From positions 53,377-117,376 of the forward strand of contig JAUWMR010000005.1 in NCBI GenBank assembly GCA_030613055.1: a stretch of 64,000 bases of DNA, read 5' to 3'. Source of the DNA: Desulfobacteraceae bacterium (lineage in GTDB: Bacteria > Desulfobacterota > DSM-4660 > Desulfatiglandales > Desulfatiglandaceae). Position 1 is the first letter of the stretch, and each line of letters opens with the position of its first letter. A program made the translations under genes and the position numbers. The notes below the pieces were generated by a model. The model did no database searches. It was given only the letters and a program-made list of their open reading frames with translations, and was not told where the DNA came from. Of this stretch, positions 57,318 through 64,000 are shown piece after piece.

Positions 57318-57500
57318 ATGTCAGCAATACAGCCGAAGGGTGAGAAGGTGCGTCAGGCAGTAAGGTGGATTTCAGGGTGCCGTCAGGAAGATGAAAGCAG
57401 ATCAATCGCGTTGTTAGTCCAGAAAGCTGCAGAGAAGTTCAATCTTTCGCCAAAGGACGAGGAATTCCTCAGGTCGTTCTATAAAGATGATTCATATTAA
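57318..57500 (+). CDS. Small protein of unknown function (60 aa)
   Basis: 60 residues from ATG 57318, chosen because AAAGGGAG lies 7 nt upstream; the ATG at 57300 lies before that site. It is a helical, charged protein (KVRQAVRWISGCRQEDESRSIALLVQKAAEKFNLSPKDEEFLRSFYKDD). It belongs to a type of small conserved hypothetical protein often seen in Desulfobacterota (recollection, not checked). No function known. Its 3' end overlaps the end of the convergent membrane-protein gene by 9 bp. Confidence 0.65.
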   Translation: MSAIQPKGEKVRQAVRWISGCRQEDESRSIALLVQKAAEKFNLSPKDEEFLRSFYKDDSY

Positions 57501-57791
57501 AGGGTAAAGAAGGAGGAGTGCTTGCTGAATTTTTAAAATATTTTTTTCTTTAATATTGGTGATGTGCCCGAGGATACTGGTCAGCGTACGGAGTAAAAAC
57601 CAGGATACTGAAACAAAAAGAAATATACCTGCCGTGATGGGAACCCAGAACCCGGATTGGTGGACATATCCGATACCTATCAGGACAGAAAAAAAGGAGA
57701 TAAAGGCAAGGTACGCGGCTATTAGGGAAAAAAGCATAATGAGACACAAGTGTAATATGTTTTTAAAAGGATAGGATGCAGGAAGTATCAT
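57492..57791 (-). CDS. Small membrane protein following the second dnaA
   Basis: 99 residues with about three hydrophobic segments (residues 10-26, 30-45 and 50-70) and a basic C-terminal region. I do not recognise the family. Its ATG overlaps the stop codon of dnaA copy 2 by 4 bp (ATGA type), so the two are translationally coupled. That invites a membrane role linked to this DnaA, but nothing else supports it. Confidence 0.65.
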   Translation of the reverse strand: MILPASYPFKNILHLCLIMLFSLIAAYLAFISFFSVLIGIGYVHQSGFWVPITAGIFLFVSVSWFLLRTLTSILGHITNIKEKNILKIQQALLLLYPLI

Positions 57792-59137
57792 GTTTTCATA
57801 TCCTCTAGTTTTTGGGTAAGAAAATTGATCTGGTAAAGGATTTTTTTATCGGTTTTCATCTGGTGTTCAACAAGTTCTAAGGAATAGAGAACAGTGGAAT
57901 GGCTGCGATTTATGGTTTGGGCAAGGGTTGCAAGGGTTTCATCGGTATGCCTGCGACACAGAAAAACATAAATATTTCGAGGGTGAGCATAGATCTTTTT
58001 TCTGGATCTGGCGCGAAACATATCGGGATCGATCTTGAAATATGTTGAGACAAGCCTTTTGATATGTTCAGGCGTGATGGATGATTGTCCTGAAACAAGG
58101 CAACTAATTACGTCTTTTGCCAGGTCAAGATCAATTCTGGCATTAAGGAATTCGGATTTCGCTTTAAGGTACTTAATAGCACTCTCCATCTGGCGGATAT
58201 CCCTTTTAAGGCGGCTTGCTAAGAAATGGATAATATCATTAGACAGTGATATGTTTTCTTCGGCTGCCTTTTTTGTTAGGATATTTACGCGTGTGTCATG
58301 ATCCGGCTTGGCGATTGTGGCAACAAGGCCAGAAGATAGGCGGGATGAGAGCCCCTTTGACATACGTGGAATATCATTTGGAGCAAGGGAACTGGTGAAT
58401 ATGATTTTTTTGTTGTCATTGGAAAGAGAATCTAATGTATACCCTAACTCGGTCTGAGTTTTTTCTTTTCCTGTTAGGAAATGAATTTCTTCGAGGAGAA
58501 GAACATCGCAGAGGCGACGGTATTTATTTTTAAACTCATCAATACGATTGTTCTTTAGTGAAAAAACCATTTCATTCGTGAAATCTTCTGCTGTAAGATA
58601 AAGAACGCGAGTTTTTGGGTTATGTTTTAGGATTGCGTTTCCTGCCGCATGGGAGAGATGACTCTTGCCCAATCCCGTGCTGGCGAGCATAAGAAGTGAG
58701 TGATAATTCCATGAGTCCCCTTGGGCAAGGGCCTTTGACGCTGAATAGGCAAATTCATTTGAACGCCCTACGACAAATCGATCAAAAGTGTAACCGCCGT
58801 TTAGGCTGATCATACCGTTCCTGGGCTTTACCTGGAGATTGGGGAGAATTAGCTGCCTGGACCCGGGAAGGTAGTGAGAAAGAGATGACTTCCTTTTTGT
58901 GGGGCTGGATCTGAAAATAAGATCTACAGTAGACGCGCCAGACTTTCTAAGTTTGTCGTTCATGAGGTCGAAGTAGTTGTCAATTACCCAGTTTCGTGAG
59001 AATTTATTTGGGCAGCAAAGTGTAACAGAATTGTCGGTTTTCTCTTGAAAGGTGATCGGATCAATCCACAATGAAAAACAATTTTTTGGAAGTTCCGAAC
59101 TAATCTGGCGTTTGATCTCATCCCAGGTGGCATTCAT
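57788..59137 (-). CDS. DnaA-family protein, copy 2 (altered Walker B and HTH)
   Basis: 449 residues with the DnaA layout: domain I (TWDEIKRQISSELPKNCFSLWI), AAA+ region from YTFDRFVVGRSNEFAYSASKALA, and a C-terminal HTH (YAHPRNIYVFLCRRHTDETLATLAQTINRSHSTVLYSLELVE). Walker A is ASTGLGKSHL (usual first Gly replaced by Ala). Walker B is LLLEEIHFLTG, where DnaA has IDDI, so both acidic residues are Glu. The DNA-binding signature DH[ST]TV reads SHSTV. It differs from copy 1 in most positions and probably has a distinct role at the origin. The ATG is followed upstream by a 560-bp AT-rich gap. Confidence 0.88.
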   Translation of the reverse strand: MNATWDEIKRQISSELPKNCFSLWIDPITFQEKTDNSVTLCCPNKFSRNWVIDNYFDLMNDKLRKSGASTVDLIFRSSPTKRKSSLSHYLPGSRQLILPNLQVKPRNGMISLNGGYTFDRFVVGRSNEFAYSASKALAQGDSWNYHSLLMLASTGLGKSHLSHAAGNAILKHNPKTRVLYLTAEDFTNEMVFSLKNNRIDEFKNKYRRLCDVLLLEEIHFLTGKEKTQTELGYTLDSLSNDNKKIIFTSSLAPNDIPRMSKGLSSRLSSGLVATIAKPDHDTRVNILTKKAAEENISLSNDIIHFLASRLKRDIRQMESAIKYLKAKSEFLNARIDLDLAKDVISCLVSGQSSITPEHIKRLVSTYFKIDPDMFRARSRKKIYAHPRNIYVFLCRRHTDETLATLAQTINRSHSTVLYSLELVEHQMKTDKKILYQINFLTQKLEDMKT

Positions 59138-59697
59138 AAAAAACTCCGAAACTGTATGCGGTATAATTAGGATTTAGTATTATTGCAAAAGAGGTAACAA
59201 ATTACATTTGGGTTTTACTTGAAAGTTGAAGGAGTGGTCAAAGTTTATTGGCGGAAGCAATAATTTAGCTGTGATCTTTTTTTTAACACCTGATAACAGT
59301 ATGTACACACAAAGAAATTTTCTTAGGGTTCAGTAACATGCTGAGAAAAAAGAGGTTTTTTTTTACAGGGATTTTGGCATAAATTCAAAGTGTTAAGGAA
59401 GAAAATGTTTTATGTGCAAAGAATATTCAACAATGATGATCTTCGGATTTCTTTGTTTTTTGCCTATTTTTATTGATTTTCATTTTTTTCCATTGATTTT
59501 TTTTCCATGAAAAAGCAGTTGGAGCGAACTGGAAATTAGGCGAGATTTTTGCAGTAGAACCTAACATGCTGATATATAAAAGAAATACGGACGTGACATA
59601 ATATAGTCAAACCGATTTTGATAAGTGTTTCGAAAAAAAACTAAAAAATATTTTTTTAAAATTTCCGAAAATAGGGGGAAATCAGTTGAAAGGCAGA
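59138..59697. other. AT-rich gap, candidate replication origin
   Basis: 560 bp between divergent dnaA copy 2 and ddl. It is rich in A/T runs (TTTTTTTTTACAGG, TTTTTTCCATTGA, AAAATATTTTTTTAAAA), with no gene in either strand. parS and parAB follow within 1.7 kb. No consensus DnaA box was found by eye; the two DnaA proteins may use divergent boxes. Confidence 0.4.
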
Positions 59698-60633
59698 ATG
59701 AAGATCGCATTATTGGCCGGAGGATGGTCAAAAGAAAGAGAGGTTTCAATAAAGAGCGGTAAAGCAGTATACAAGGCGCTTGATAAGGAGAAATACAATG
59801 TACACTTATACGATCCGAGAATTGATCTGCAATTATTGATTGATAAGAAAGAAGAGATCAGACTTGTGTTCAGCCTGTTGCATGGGAAGTTCGGTGAAGA
59901 TGGGTGTATTCAGGGGCTTTTGGAAATCATAGGGATTCCATATGTTGGGTCTGGCGTGTTAGCAAGCGCCATGGCTATGAACAAGAAAATAGCAAAAAGG
60001 ATATTTATAAGTAAGGGCATTAAGGTTGCAAAAGATATGGTTCTAATGCGCGGGAAGGGTTACTCAGTAAAGGAATGTATGAATGTAATTGGATCTAAAA
60101 CTATAGTAAAACCCCTGGCAGAGGGATCAAGCATCGGGATGTCATTATGTGGAACAGAAGAGGAGCTTAGGGCAGGGATTGAAGCGGCATTTAGATATGA
60201 TGAGGAAGTAATGGTCGAGGAATATATTAACGGAAGGGAAATTACTTGTTGTGTCTTGGGAAACAGGGAGCTTCGGACGCTGCCGCTGATTGAGATCAAA
60301 CCCATGGGCAAATACCGGTTATTTGACTATGAAGCAAAGTATAAGAACGGTGCAACTGACGAAATATGCCCTGCAGACATTACTTCTTCGGTGGCCGCGA
60401 AGGTGCAGTCCTATGCGAAAGATGCGCATAAGGCCCTTAAATGCAGTGTATGGAGCAGAGCAGATATGATTTTTAGTGGAGAAAATGTTTTTGTACTTGA
60501 GATAAATACAATACCGGGCATGACTGAGAACAGCCTGTTTCCTTTAGCCGCGCGTTCAGCCGGCATGTCACTATCTGATCTTGTGGATGAGCTGATAGAA
60601 CTCTCTTTAGAAGAAAAAGATTTAAAATGTTAG
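59698..60633 (+). CDS. ddl: D-alanine-D-alanine ligase
   Basis: 311 residues. N-terminal MKIALLAGGWSKEREVSIKSG, LHGKFGEDGCIQGLLEIIGIPYVGSGVLASAMAMNKKIAK, ATP-grasp (VKPLAEGSSIGM, VEEYINGREITCCVLG) and C-terminal VLEINTIPGMTENSLFP with metal ligands. It makes the D-Ala-D-Ala end of peptidoglycan precursors. ATG 59698 with GAAAGG upstream fits the family N-terminus; a TTG at 59686 with GGGGGA is possible and adds four residues. Placed alone, away from the mur cluster. Confidence 0.93.
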   Translation: MKIALLAGGWSKEREVSIKSGKAVYKALDKEKYNVHLYDPRIDLQLLIDKKEEIRLVFSLLHGKFGEDGCIQGLLEIIGIPYVGSGVLASAMAMNKKIAKRIFISKGIKVAKDMVLMRGKGYSVKECMNVIGSKTIVKPLAEGSSIGMSLCGTEEELRAGIEAAFRYDEEVMVEEYINGREITCCVLGNRELRTLPLIEIKPMGKYRLFDYEAKYKNGATDEICPADITSSVAAKVQSYAKDAHKALKCSVWSRADMIFSGENVFVLEINTIPGMTENSLFPLAARSAGMSLSDLVDELIELSLEEKDLKC

Positions 60634-60637
60634 TATT

Positions 60638-60742
60638 TTCCGGTTCCCTGGCCCCCCCACCGGGGCGTAGGCTCCTACCCTCCGGCCTGTAAGCCCTACG
60701 GGCTGGAAGCGAGGACGGAGGCTGACCACTGTGAACTATTAC
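60638..60742. repeat. Palindromic repeat family C, copy 2 (inverted relative to 34746)
   Basis: Begins TTCCGGTTCCCTGGCCCC, ends CCACTGTGAACTATTAC. Closely similar to the reverse of 34746-34850. It lies directly before parS. Confidence 0.85.
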
Positions 60743-60748
60743 CAATAA

Positions 60749-60764
60749 TGTTTCACGTGAAACA
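60749..60764. promoter_or_regulatory. parS centromere site
   Basis: TGTTTCACGTGAAACA, a perfect 16-bp palindrome identical to the widely conserved bacterial parS consensus. It lies 150 bp before parA. ParB loads here and helps segregate the origin region. No second copy was seen in the window. Confidence 0.95.
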
Positions 60765-60913
60765 TTGTTTTGGCTTTTCAAACCCCTGCCATTATGGTAT
60801 CAATCTGCGTAATCGCACTGAATGAGATACACGGGCATTATTGCGGCCTACAGTTTATTTGAGAATTTTCATGTATCCCCTGCGGGTAAAACCCTAAGCA
60901 CCAGGTCTATTGA

Positions 60914-61732
60914 ATGGGACAAGTGATTTCTATTTCAAACCAGAAGGGAGGTGTTGGAAAAACGACTACCGCCGTAAACCTTTCTTCCTGCCTTGCTGCG
61001 GCCGAGAGGTCATGTCTGCTAATTGATTGCGATCCACAGGCGAATGCAACCGCAGGGTTGGGAATCGATCGGAATGGCCTTGATAAAGGCCTCTATGACC
61101 TCCTGGTCGGAGAAGAATCCGGGGTAGATGTGGTGAAAAACACGGGGATTTCAGGGCTGCATCTGATCGCGGCCACCACAGATCTGATTGGAGCAGAGGT
61201 TGAGATGATGGCCATGTCGGAAAAAGAGTTCCGTCTGAAAAAAGGACTCAAAGCACTGAGACAAAGATATGACTATATTTTCATTGACAACCCGCCATCC
61301 TTGGGGTTTTTGACGGTAAATGCCCTGGCTGCGGCGGACTCTGTTCTGGTTCCGTTGCAGTGTGAATATTATGCTTTGGAGGGTTTATCCCAGTTGTTGA
61401 AGACAATTCAGGCAGTCAGAAAGCGGCTCAATCCTGGGCTCGGGTTTGCCGGGATCCTCCTGACTATGTATGACAAACGCAACAATCTTTCACAACAGGT
61501 AGAAGATGAGGTTCGGGCACACTTTAAGGGAAGCGTTTATGAAACGGTTATTCCGCGCAATGTGCGACTGAGCGAGGCTCCGAGCCATGGGAAGCCCATT
61601 ATTCATTATGATATACGTTGCAGAGGCGCTCAAAGCTATTTAGCTCTTGCCAATGAATTCATTAGAAGGGAAACAGAACAGGATGGTAAAAAGGAAAGCC
61701 CTCGGCAGGGGTCTGTCGGCACTAATCCCTGA
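60914..61732 (+). CDS. parA: ParA-type chromosome-partitioning ATPase
   Basis: 272 residues. Deviant Walker A at the N-terminus (SNQKGGVGKTTTAVNLSS), DCDPQANATAGLG, IFIDNPPSLGFLTVNAL. ParA/Soj moves ParB-parS complexes apart and also affects DnaA in several bacteria. It overlaps parB by 50 bp. The ribosome site is weak (CAGG). Confidence 0.96.
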   Translation: MGQVISISNQKGGVGKTTTAVNLSSCLAAAERSCLLIDCDPQANATAGLGIDRNGLDKGLYDLLVGEESGVDVVKNTGISGLHLIAATTDLIGAEVEMMAMSEKEFRLKKGLKALRQRYDYIFIDNPPSLGFLTVNALAAADSVLVPLQCEYYALEGLSQLLKTIQAVRKRLNPGLGFAGILLTMYDKRNNLSQQVEDEVRAHFKGSVYETVIPRNVRLSEAPSHGKPIIHYDIRCRGAQSYLALANEFIRRETEQDGKKESPRQGSVGTNP

Positions 61733-62528
61733 CGCTGATAAGCTGGATAACGGAGGAGAACTGTTCTTCCAGTGTCCTGTAGAGGCGATAGAACCGAATC
61801 CATACCAGCCAAGGCAGGATTTCTCCGAATCTGAGTTAGAGGAAATGGTGGCTTCGGTTCGCGAAAAGGGGATTATCACGCCGCTTTTAGTCAGCAAGAT
61901 TGAATCCGGGTATCAGCTTATTGCTGGAGAGCGGCGGTGGCGCGCTGCACAAAGGGCAGGCCTCGAGCGTGTTCCTGTTGTTGTCAGGGAGGCTACACCC
62001 ACAGAATCATTAGAACTGGCTCTAATTGAAAACATCCACAGAAAGGATCTGAATCCCATTGAAGAGGCCCTTGCCTACAGGAGACTGCTTGAAGAGACAG
62101 GGATCACACAGGAGGTCCTCGCAAAAAGGCTTGGCAGGGATCGCTCTTCTTTAACCAATCTTTTACGCCTTCTGAGGTTGCCTTCCTTTATCCAGAAGGA
62201 CCTGGTTGACGGCAGACTGTCTGTGGGACACGCTCGAGTGGTTGCGGGACTAAAGACAATCGAGGATCAAAAGGCCCTCAGGGATGCGGTGACTAAAAAA
62301 GGTCTCTCGGTCAGGCAGGCAGAGGCGCTCGCCAAAATAATCGGGAAGCAAAGCCCTTCGAGAAAGAAGGGGACGGAATACGATTATTACTTTCAGTCTT
62401 TAGCAGATAATCTAAAGAGATCTCTTGGTACGAAGGTTGATATTAACAAAAGGGGCAGGCAGGGTCGTATCGTGATATATTTTTACTCAGATGATGAGTT
62501 GGATCGGCTCCTCGATTTGCTGGCTTGA
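61683..62528 (+). CDS. parB: ParB-type chromosome-partitioning protein
   Basis: 281 residues. N-terminal KALGRGLSALIPD, ParB/Srx domain (VEAIEPNPYQPRQDFSESELEEMVASVREKGIITPLLV, GERRWRAAQRAGLERVPVVVRE, ENIHRKDLNPIEEA), HTH (LAKRLGRDRSSLTNLLRLLRLPSFIQ) and a C-terminal dimerisation part. It binds parS upstream and slides as a CTP clamp. ATG 61683 fits the family start; longer frames lie inside parA. Confidence 0.96.
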   Translation: MVKRKALGRGLSALIPDADKLDNGGELFFQCPVEAIEPNPYQPRQDFSESELEEMVASVREKGIITPLLVSKIESGYQLIAGERRWRAAQRAGLERVPVVVREATPTESLELALIENIHRKDLNPIEEALAYRRLLEETGITQEVLAKRLGRDRSSLTNLLRLLRLPSFIQKDLVDGRLSVGHARVVAGLKTIEDQKALRDAVTKKGLSVRQAEALAKIIGKQSPSRKKGTEYDYYFQSLADNLKRSLGTKVDINKRGRQGRIVIYFYSDDELDRLLDLLA

Positions 62529-62590
62529 AAAATCCACACCACCGCAAATCCTGCCAGGAAAGGACTCGTCCGTCGGGGATAGAAGTACTT

Positions 62591-63208
62591 CTAACTTTTC
62601 AGATCTTTCCATTTTCGTTCATTGCCATGTGCCAGTCTGAGAATATTTTCCCTGTGTCTTAGACAAATTAGTACGGCTGCCAATAAGGCGCCGATAACAA
62701 AAGGCATTGGCTTGTGAAGCAGCGCCAAAAAAATCGGCATTGCGGCCGCTGCAGTAATGGACCCCAGGGATACGAATTGCCATTTAGAGACGACCAAAAT
62801 GAAGAGCAGAAGTGCAAAAATAGCGGCAAGTGGAGACACCCCCAAACAGACACCCAATGCCGTGCTGACGCCTTTTCCTCCACGAAATTTTAAAAACAGG
62901 GAAAACTGGTGCCCTAAAAGGGCACAAAGGCCCACAGCGGAAAGGCCAATTTCGTATGATAGCTGACCTGCCCTTGAAGAAAAGGAGGCAAACAGAATGA
63001 TTGGAATGAGACCTTTGAGTATATCAAGAACCAGAGTAAGAAGGCCCCACCTGATGCCGATTTCTCTGGCCACATTCGTAGCGCCGATATTTCTGCTGCC
63101 TTTGACTGTTATGTCAATGCCGGCCGTCTTTTGTGAAATGAGTTTTCCAAAAGGCACCGAGCCAAGAAGAAAGGCACCAAGGGCCCAAAAAATCCATTCA
63201 GATTCCAT
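62591..63208 (-). CDS. plsY: Acyl-phosphate:glycerol-3-phosphate acyltransferase
   Basis: 205 residues, integral membrane with about five segments. Motifs: LLGSVPFGKLIS, GSRNIGATNVAR (phosphate-binding), GHQFSLFLKFRGGKGVSTALG and LRHRENILRL. It transfers an acyl group from acyl-phosphate to glycerol-3-phosphate in the inner membrane. Converges with parB. Confidence 0.95.
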   Translation of the reverse strand: MESEWIFWALGAFLLGSVPFGKLISQKTAGIDITVKGSRNIGATNVAREIGIRWGLLTLVLDILKGLIPIILFASFSSRAGQLSYEIGLSAVGLCALLGHQFSLFLKFRGGKGVSTALGVCLGVSPLAAIFALLLFILVVSKWQFVSLGSITAAAAMPIFLALLHKPMPFVIGALLAAVLICLRHRENILRLAHGNERKWKDLKS

Positions 63209-63297
63209 TATATTTCTCTTGTTCTTTGTTTTATCATATATGTATAAGGATATAGGTATTAGCTAAAGGACGCAAATAATTTTTTCAGGGGAAAGCC

Positions 63298-63714
63298 GTG
63301 AGAGTAATGGTGATGGATGGACAGGGGGGTGGCATCGGCGCAACAATAATCAAGGGGCTGAGGGCATCCGTGGGCAATGATCTGGAGATCCTGGCCCTTG
63401 GGACCAACTCGATTGCAACCTCCAGGATGATGAAGGCTGGGGCCAACAAGGGTGGTACGGGTGAGAACGCTATCCTACAAACAAGCAAGAGGGTGGATGT
63501 GATTGTCGGACCCTTAGCCATTTTAATGGCCAATTCAATGATGGGCGAGGTGACGCCGGGAATGACAGTTGCCGTGAGTTCCAGTGAGGCAAAAAAGATC
63601 CTGATACCCCTGACCCAGGAGCAGGTCAGCATTGTAGGGGTTTCCGGCGAGCCATTGCCCCATCTTGTGGGTCAGATCATTGAAATGATTGAGGAGACGT
63701 ATAAAGATGTGTGA
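63298..63714 (+). CDS. DUF3842 family protein
   Basis: 138 residues. Rossmann-like start MRVMVMDGQGGGIGATIIKGL and VDVIVGPLAILMANSMMGEVTPGM are typical of DUF3842, a family of unknown function common in anaerobes. Starts with GTG; GGGGAAA lies 5 nt upstream. Its end overlaps the start of the CooT-like gene by 8 bp, so they are coupled. Confidence 0.85.
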   Translation: MRVMVMDGQGGGIGATIIKGLRASVGNDLEILALGTNSIATSRMMKAGANKGGTGENAILQTSKRVDVIVGPLAILMANSMMGEVTPGMTVAVSSSEAKKILIPLTQEQVSIVGVSGEPLPHLVGQIIEMIEETYKDV

Positions 63715-63895
63715 ATCAACCGCCTATATTTTAAAAGATGGCAAGGAAGAACTGGTCCTTGAGAGTGTTGATGTCTTAGAGAATCAGGAAGGGCAGGTCA
63801 AATTAGTCAGTATGTTCGGGGAGGAGGAGACAATTAAGGCAAGGGTGAAGACCCTTTCTCTTGTGGACCACAAGATTATCCTTGAGCCGCTGTAG
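63707..63895 (+). CDS. CooT-family nickel-binding small protein
   Basis: 62 residues from ATG 63707 (MCESTAYILKDGKEELVLESVDVLENQEGQVKLVSMFGEEETI). The N-terminal Met-Cys and the short barrel-like pattern are those of the CooT family, whose founder takes part in nickel supply for CO dehydrogenase. A link to the CODH genes ~20 kb away is plausible. The frame to 63689 is not needed. Confidence 0.8.
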   Translation: MCESTAYILKDGKEELVLESVDVLENQEGQVKLVSMFGEEETIKARVKTLSLVDHKIILEPL

Positions 63896-64000
63896 GCTGG
63901 ATACTCGATGAAATGTTGGGTGGGTTGGTGCCGCCCCCAGCCCAGCGGGGGGGCGGGGGAACCCCCCCCCACCGCCGTTTTGTGTCCCAGAAATTGCCCC
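63896..64000. other. G/C-homopolymer stretch at the window edge
   Basis: Runs such as GGGGGGGCGGGGG and AACCCCCCCCC occur in the last 100 bp, unlike the rest of the window. It may be a terminator-type hairpin (CCGCCCCC.../...GGGGGCGG), another repeat or poor sequence quality. Confidence 0.4.

Noticed and set aside
59138..59697. Consensus DnaA boxes
   Set aside because: I looked for TTATNCACA and its inverse; only weak matches (for example ATGTGCAAAG) were found, so none is reported.

Overview
The window looks like a chromosome segment of an anaerobic Desulfobacterota (former Deltaproteobacteria) bacterium, from a replication-origin-proximal region. The basis is a complete acetyl-CoA synthase / CO dehydrogenase (Wood-Ljungdahl) gene set, a tungsten-type aldehyde:ferredoxin oxidoreductase, a tetrahaem c-type cytochrome, sigma54-type regulation, two divergent DnaA proteins and a parS/parAB locus. 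No rRNA, tRNA, CRISPR array or intact insertion sequence was seen. Several families of small palindromic (MITE/REP-like) repeats lie between genes, and one lies inside recB.

Layout. 1-4.7 kb: the end of a GMC oxidoreductase, an SCP2-like carrier, a tungsten aldehyde oxidoreductase and an acyl-CoA ligase, which together read as an alcohol -> aldehyde -> acid -> acyl-CoA route. 4.7-12.1 kb: tetrahaem lipoprotein cytochrome, Cys-rich membrane protein, DUF4412-like periplasmic protein, divergent PurD, sulfotransferase, outer-membrane barrel and a radical SAM enzyme. 12.2-16 kb: a histidine kinase and an NtrC-type regulator, followed by palindromic repeats and two near-identical cassettes. Each cassette has a -24/-12 sigma54 promoter that would make a ~61-64 nt RNA with an exposed anti-Shine-Dalgarno stretch and an intrinsic terminator. 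This looks like an undescribed pair of sigma54-dependent small RNAs, similar in layout to LuxO/Qrr. 16-33 kb: era, radical SAM, rnc, pyrR, an unknown gene, recC-recB-recD, a divergent polysaccharide deacetylase and a TPR/SPOR protein.

33.5-46.4 kb (all minus strand): an Fe-S/metallocluster accessory group (FmdB-like, two NifX-like, a NifU-like scaffold, an Mrp ATPase), then acsE, acsC, acsB, cooS, a 42-aa gene, acsD and cooC. Transcription of the operon runs from acsD toward acsE. cooS carries an in-frame UGA at the Cys of its G-C-N-N motif, followed by a hairpin that fits bacterial SECIS rules, so it probably encodes a selenocysteine-containing CO dehydrogenase. The 42-aa gene repeats the unusual C-terminal motif of AcsD and may encode a free-standing docking or assembly peptide.

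46.4-64 kb: dnaA (copy 1), dnaN, gyrB, gyrA, gpsA on the plus strand; a Na/Pi cotransporter, a small membrane protein and dnaA (copy 2) on the minus strand; then ddl, a perfect parS, parA, parB, plsY, a DUF3842 gene and a CooT-like nickel-binding gene. Gene polarity switches at ~46.4 kb and ~59.4 kb, and AT-rich gaps there are candidate origin sequences, but I could not find consensus DnaA boxes.
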